Source: Amycolatopsis sp. NBC_01488
GTDB taxonomy: Bacteria; Actinomycetota; Actinomycetes; Mycobacteriales; Pseudonocardiaceae
Length of the DNA stretch: 64,000 nt
Direction of reading: 5' to 3'
Assembly: GCF_036227105.1 (NCBI RefSeq)
Contig: NZ_CP109434.1
Span: 749,001 to 813,000, forward strand
The position numbers and the translations under genes were made by a program. Under the pieces are notes generated by a model that worked only from the letters and a program-made list of their open reading frames with translations, ran no database searches and was not told the origin of the DNA. This document shows positions 60,373 to 64,000 of the stretch, in pieces (position 1 is the stretch's first letter; each line of letters opens with the position of its first letter).

Positions 60373-62466
60373 TTAGTCCGGCAGGCCCGCCAGCACCTTG
60401 TCCAGGGTGATCGGCAGATCCCGCACGCGCACACCCGTCGCGTGGAAGACCGCGTTGGCCACCGCTGCCGCCGTGCCGACGATGCCGATCTCGCCGATTC
60501 CCTTGCTGCCCATGGGGTTGAGGTGCGGGTCGTGCTCGTCGAGCCAGTCCGCCCGCAGGTCGCCGATGTCCGCGTTGGCCGCGATGTGGTACTCCGCCAG
60601 GTCGTGGTTGACGACGTGCCCGAAGCGCGGGTCGAGGACGCTGTTTTCGTGCAGCGCCATGGACAGGCCCATGGTCATGCCGCCGAGGAACTGCGACCGG
60701 GCGGTGAGCGGGTTGACGATCCGGCCCGCCGCGAACGTGCCGTGCAGCCGCGACACCCGAATCTCCCCGGTGTCGGCGTTGACGCGCGCCTCGGCGAACT
60801 GCGCGCCGAAGGCGTACATCGCGTACCGGTCCTCGTCCGGGTTCTCCGGCATGTCCGCCTGGGCTTCGGCGCCGTTTTCCGGGTCCTCGCCGTACTTGTC
60901 GCGGAACGCCCGCGCGGCCGCGACCACCGCCGAGCCCCACGACGCGGTCCCGGTCGAGCCGCCGGCGACGGTGGCGGTGGGGTGAGCCGTGTCGCCGATC
61001 CGGGCCTCGACCCGCTCGACCGGCACGCCGAGGGCGTCGGCCGCGATCTGCGGCAGCACCGTCCACGTGCCCGTGCCGATGTCGGCCGCGCCGATCTCGG
61101 CGACATACCGGCCGTCCTCGAACCGGACGACCGCCGTCGAACCCGGCATCCGCTTGGCCGGGTACACCGAAGCCGCGACGCCGGTGCCGACCAGCCAATC
61201 GCCGTCCCGCCGGACGCCCGGCCGCGGATCCCGCTCCGCCCAGCCGAAGTTCTCTGCCCCGGTGCGCAAGCACGCGACGAGGTTGCGGCTGGAGAACGGG
61301 TTCCCGGTGTCGGGGTCGCGCTCGGGTTCGTTGCGGATGCGCAGCTCGACCGGGTCGATGCCGAGTTCGGCCGCGAGCTCGTCCATCGCGACCTCGGGAC
61401 CGAACATGCCCGGGCACTCCCCCGGCGCCCGCATCCACGACGGCACCGGCACGTCCAGCGCGGCGAGCCGGTGGGTCGTCGCACGGTTCGGGGCGGCGTA
61501 CATCATCCGCGCGGGCAACGCCGTCTGCTCGGCGAACTCCTTGATCCGCGACGTCTGCTCGACGACGTCCAGCCCGATCGCCCGCAGCCGCCCGTCCTGG
61601 CCGGCGCCGAGCCGCATCCGCTGGATCGTCGGCGTGCGGTAGCCGGCCTGGCTGAACATCTGCTGGCGCGTGAGAGCGAGCCGCACCGGCCGGCCCGGCA
61701 CCGCACGGGCGGCCAGCGCCGCGAGGACGACGTGGGCGTGCGCGGTGCCCTTCGACCCGAACCCGCCGCCGACGTACGGGCCGATCACGCGGACGTGGTC
61801 CGCCGGCAGGCCGAAGAGCTTCGAGACGGTCTGCCGCACCGGGTGGACGCCCTGCGTCGAGTCCCACAGCGTCAGCGTCCCGTTCTCCCAGAGCGCCGTC
61901 GTCGCGTGCGGTTCGAGCGGGTTGTTGTGGTACATCGCCGTCGTGTAGGTCTGCTCCACCGTGACGTCGGCGTCGCGGAGGGCGGCGTCGACGTCGCCTT
62001 CCGCGCTGTCGGTGGGGAACGACGGGTTGACCTTGTCCGGCTTGTACAGGTCGTCGCGCTCGGCGGACAACGTGACGTCGGCGGTCTCGGTGTCGTACTC
62101 GACCTCGACGAGGTCCGCGGCGTGCCGCGCGGTTTCGGAGGTCTCCGCGACCACGAGCCCGATCACCCGGCCGCGGAACGGGATCTCGCGGTCCTGCAGC
62201 ACGGCGAGTTCGGCGTCTTCGGTGTCGGCGAGCCGCTCGCTCGTGAACGGCGTCAGGACGCGCAGCACGCCGTCGAGGGATTCCGCCTCGACGGTGCCGA
62301 CCCGGCTGCAGCGGCCCCGCGCGATGGTGGCCTGGACGGGGTGGCAGTGCAGCGGGTTGTCGACCGGCACTTCGAAGGCGTACGGCGCCGTGCCGGTGAC
62401 CTTCGCGGGTCCATCGCGGCGGGTGTGCGACCGGCCGATCGCGGCCGGTTCCAGCAGTTCGGTCAT
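60373..62466 (-). CDS. paoC: Molybdopterin subunit of aldehyde oxidoreductase (PaoC-type)
   Basis: 697 residues from ATG 62466. The xanthine-oxidase-family molybdenum subunit is complete: VGGGFGSKGTAHAHVVLAAL, PSWMRAPGECPGMFGPEVAM, GSTGTASWGSAVVAAAR, and near the C terminus GSKGIGEIGIVGTAAAVANA with the catalytic Glu. It holds the molybdenum cofactor and oxidises aldehydes. The start overlaps the FAD-subunit stop (ATGA). Confidence 0.9.
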   Translation of the reverse strand: MTELLEPAAIGRSHTRRDGPAKVTGTAPYAFEVPVDNPLHCHPVQATIARGRCSRVGTVEAESLDGVLRVLTPFTSERLADTEDAELAVLQDREIPFRGRVIGLVVAETSETARHAADLVEVEYDTETADVTLSAERDDLYKPDKVNPSFPTDSAEGDVDAALRDADVTVEQTYTTAMYHNNPLEPHATTALWENGTLTLWDSTQGVHPVRQTVSKLFGLPADHVRVIGPYVGGGFGSKGTAHAHVVLAALAARAVPGRPVRLALTRQQMFSQAGYRTPTIQRMRLGAGQDGRLRAIGLDVVEQTSRIKEFAEQTALPARMMYAAPNRATTHRLAALDVPVPSWMRAPGECPGMFGPEVAMDELAAELGIDPVELRIRNEPERDPDTGNPFSSRNLVACLRTGAENFGWAERDPRPGVRRDGDWLVGTGVAASVYPAKRMPGSTAVVRFEDGRYVAEIGAADIGTGTWTVLPQIAADALGVPVERVEARIGDTAHPTATVAGGSTGTASWGSAVVAAARAFRDKYGEDPENGAEAQADMPENPDEDRYAMYAFGAQFAEARVNADTGEIRVSRLHGTFAAGRIVNPLTARSQFLGGMTMGLSMALHENSVLDPRFGHVVNHDLAEYHIAANADIGDLRADWLDEHDPHLNPMGSKGIGEIGIVGTAAAVANAVFHATGVRVRDLPITLDKVLAGLPD

Positions 62467-63479
62467 CGGCCCGGCTCCTCGGCAGTCGGATCGGCGGTCA
62501 GGTCGCGCAGCACCGCGGCGAGCGTGCGCCGGGTGAGCGGGATCTTGAAAGCGTTTCCCCCGTCGACACCGTCGAGCGGGCGGGCGTCCGCGAGTTCCGC
62601 GTCGGCGGCCGCCCGGAACAGTTCCACCGATGGCCGTTGTCCACGCAGCACCTCTTCGGCGCGGTACGCGCGCCAGGGCTGGTGCGCGACCCCGCCCAGC
62701 GCCACCCGCACGTCGTCGAGCACACCGTCCACAAGAGACACTCCGGCGGCGACCGAGACCAGCGCGAAGGCGTAGGACGCGCGGTCGCGGACCTTGCGGT
62801 AGCGCGAGCGGCGAGCCCAGGACGCGGCCGGGAGCGTGATCTCCGTGATCAGGTCGCCGTGGCCGAGCACGGTGTCGCGGTCCGGCCGGTCCCCCGGCAG
62901 GCGGTGCAGGTCGGCGAACGGCACGACGCGGTCCCCCGCCGGCCCGAGCACGTGCACCCGGGCGTCCAAAGCGAGCAGGGCCACCGCCATGTCCGATGGA
63001 TGGGTCGCGACGCAGTGCTCGGACGCGCCGAGGATCGCGTGGTACCGGGTGGCGCCGCCCAGCGCCGAGCAGCCGGCGCCCGGCGACCGCTTGTTGCACG
63101 GCGTCGTGACGTCCTGGAAGTAGGAGCACCGGGTGCGCTGCAACGGGTTCCCGCCGGTCGTCGCCATGTTCCGCAGCTGCGCGGACGCGCCCGAGAGCAA
63201 GGCCTCGGCCAGCACGGGGTACCGCTCCCGGACGCGGGAGTCGGCCGCGAGGTCGCTGTTGCGGACGCCCGCGCCGATCACCAGCTCGCCGTCGTGTTCG
63301 CGGATCTCCGCGGAGGTGAGCGTCTTCACGTCGACGATCCGGTCCGGCGCCGCGACGCCCAGCTTGAGGTGGTCGACCAGGTTGGTCCCGCCGGCCAGGT
63401 ACACGGCGGTCGGATCGGCCGCGACGGCCCGCACCGCGTCGGCCGCGGACTCCGGCCGGTCGAGGGTGAAGGGTTTCAT
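62463..63479 (-). CDS. paoB: FAD/[4Fe-4S] subunit of aldehyde oxidoreductase (PaoB-type)
   Basis: 338 residues from ATG 63479. The FAD loop is AVYLAGGTNLVDHLKLG. A four-Cys motif (Cys118, 128, 137, 156) in TTGGNPLQRTRCSYFQDVTT, then CNKRSPGAGCSAL and ASEHCVATHPSD, is the extra [4Fe-4S] site that marks the PaoB/YagS branch. Both ends overlap neighbours by four bases. Confidence 0.9.
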   Translation of the reverse strand: MKPFTLDRPESAADAVRAVAADPTAVYLAGGTNLVDHLKLGVAAPDRIVDVKTLTSAEIREHDGELVIGAGVRNSDLAADSRVRERYPVLAEALLSGASAQLRNMATTGGNPLQRTRCSYFQDVTTPCNKRSPGAGCSALGGATRYHAILGASEHCVATHPSDMAVALLALDARVHVLGPAGDRVVPFADLHRLPGDRPDRDTVLGHGDLITEITLPAASWARRSRYRKVRDRASYAFALVSVAAGVSLVDGVLDDVRVALGGVAHQPWRAYRAEEVLRGQRPSVELFRAAADAELADARPLDGVDGGNAFKIPLTRRTLAAVLRDLTADPTAEEPGR

Positions 63480-64000
63480 CGCGACTCTCCCGCCTGCCGG
63501 ATCGCGGCGACGATGCCGACGTAGGCTCCGCAGCGGCAGAGGTTGCCGCTCATCCGTTCGGCGATCTCGTCGTCGGTCCACTGTGGAGTGTCCGAGACGG
63601 ACGCCGTGACGTGACTGGGCGCACCGGCGTCGAACTCGGTCAGCAGACCGGCGGCGGAGCAGATCTGGCCGGGAGTGCAATAGCCGCACTGGAAACCGTC
63701 GTGCTCCAGGAACGCCTGCTGCAGCGGGTGCAGGTCGTCGCCGTCGGCCAGCCCGGCCGCCGTCGTGACGTCGGCACCGTCGCAGGTCAGGGCCAGCACC
63801 AGGCAGGCGAGCACGCGCCGGCCGTCGAGCAGGACCGTGCAGGCGCCGCACTGGCCGTGGTCGCAGCCCTTCTTCGGGCTGGTCACGCCGAGCTGTTCGC
63901 GCAGCAGGTCGAGCAGGGTGCGCCGCGGATCGACGGCCGGCCGGTACGCCGTGCCGTCGACCCGCAGCTCGATCGTGCGGGAAGCACCCGCGGTCTCGGT
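63476..64000 (-). CDS. paoA: [2Fe-2S] subunit of aldehyde oxidoreductase (PaoA-type), 5' end beyond window
   Basis: The frame is open from the right edge. The first [2Fe-2S] site is KKGCDHGQCGACTVLLDGRR and the second GFQCGYCTPGQICSAAGLLT with GNLCRCGAYVGIVAAIR, both complete. Upstream text (IELRVDGTAYRPAVDPRRTL) is the plant-ferredoxin-like start. It passes electrons between the molybdenum and FAD subunits. Start and promoter are outside the window. Confidence 0.9.
   Translation of the reverse strand, partial: TETAGASRTIELRVDGTAYRPAVDPRRTLLDLLREQLGVTSPKKGCDHGQCGACTVLLDGRRVLACLVLALTCDGADVTTAAGLADGDDLHPLQQAFLEHDGFQCGYCTPGQICSAAGLLTEFDAGAPSHVTASVSDTPQWTDDEIAERMSGNLCRCGAYVGIVAAIRQAGESR

Noticed and set aside
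58302..60434. Leftward 710-codon frame
   Set aside because: It crosses the DUF3140 and dehydrogenase genes on the other strand and has no recognisable domain.
60358..62775. Rightward 805-codon frame
   Set aside because: Antisense to the molybdenum subunit, Arg/His-rich low-complexity; shadow.

Overview
The window is high-GC DNA from an actinomycete. GTG starts, Lsr2, DUF2637 and EspC-like proteins, and the codon use all fit, and the family is probably Pseudonocardiaceae (an inference; no rRNA or complete tRNA is present). It reads as three zones: a decaying left chromosomal arm (about 1-20.3 kb), an integrative-conjugative-element-like island (about 20.3-52.7 kb) and a right arm (about 52.7-64 kb) that changes from remnants into orderly metabolic operons.

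Left arm: a very large secreted PA14/Rhs-type protein runs off the left edge. It is followed by a polytopic membrane protein, a TetR remnant, an ISL3 transposase remnant, a divergent MFS exporter/LysR regulator pair, an lsr2 remnant, several small unknown genes, a methyltransferase, a secreted Asp-box propeller protein, a coiled-coil/membrane protein pair, and two frameshifted genes (a HEAT-like regulator and a methyltransferase). The number of broken genes marks this as an accessory, insertion-prone region.

Island: the left end has a serine recombinase gene reading leftward through a 44-bp tRNA-Ala 3' half. Behind it lie an ImmA-type metallopeptidase and an XRE repressor, then a replication-relaxation protein, a VirD4/TraG-type coupling ATPase, a DUF2637 protein, an MT-A70 methyltransferase and a train of tiny overlapping membrane-protein genes. 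The middle carries an AlbA_2 protein, lipoproteins, an EspC-like/DUF1023 hydrolase/lipoprotein operon behind a hairpin that hides its Shine-Dalgarno, a secreted trypsin-like protease, more tiny genes, and a resolvase-like protein that has lost its catalytic serine. The right part holds an XRE-TPR regulator with a GNAT enzyme, a candidate nuclease locus (two proteins with ExK motifs, a zinc ribbon and an unknown partner), an ArdA antirestriction protein, and finally a tyrosine integrase and excisionase around an apparently complete attP (arm repeats on both sides of a tRNA-Arg core). The island therefore has two recombinase modules, and neither sits next to an intact target tRNA, so it looks composite.

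Regulation: two near-identical 16-bp palindromes lie at the promoters of the XRE repressor and of the transfer operon. Together with the XRE-ImmA-recombinase order this suggests an ICEBs1-like switch in which ImmA cleaves the repressor. Other visible control sites are a sigma-A-like promoter covered by a palindrome (29.97-30.0 kb), a pair of GACTAGTC palindromes, three phased TGTGGCA repeats, and the SD-sequestering hairpin at 37.14 kb.

Right arm: an integrase remnant and a frameshifted gene precede a NarL-type two-component system, a truncated sensor, a membrane protein and a broken trypsin-like gene. After these come stress/housekeeping-type small genes (DUF2795, a cysteine-free HesB-like protein, a CBS-domain protein, DUF3140), a zinc alcohol dehydrogenase, and a PaoABC-type molybdenum aldehyde oxidoreductase operon running off the right edge.
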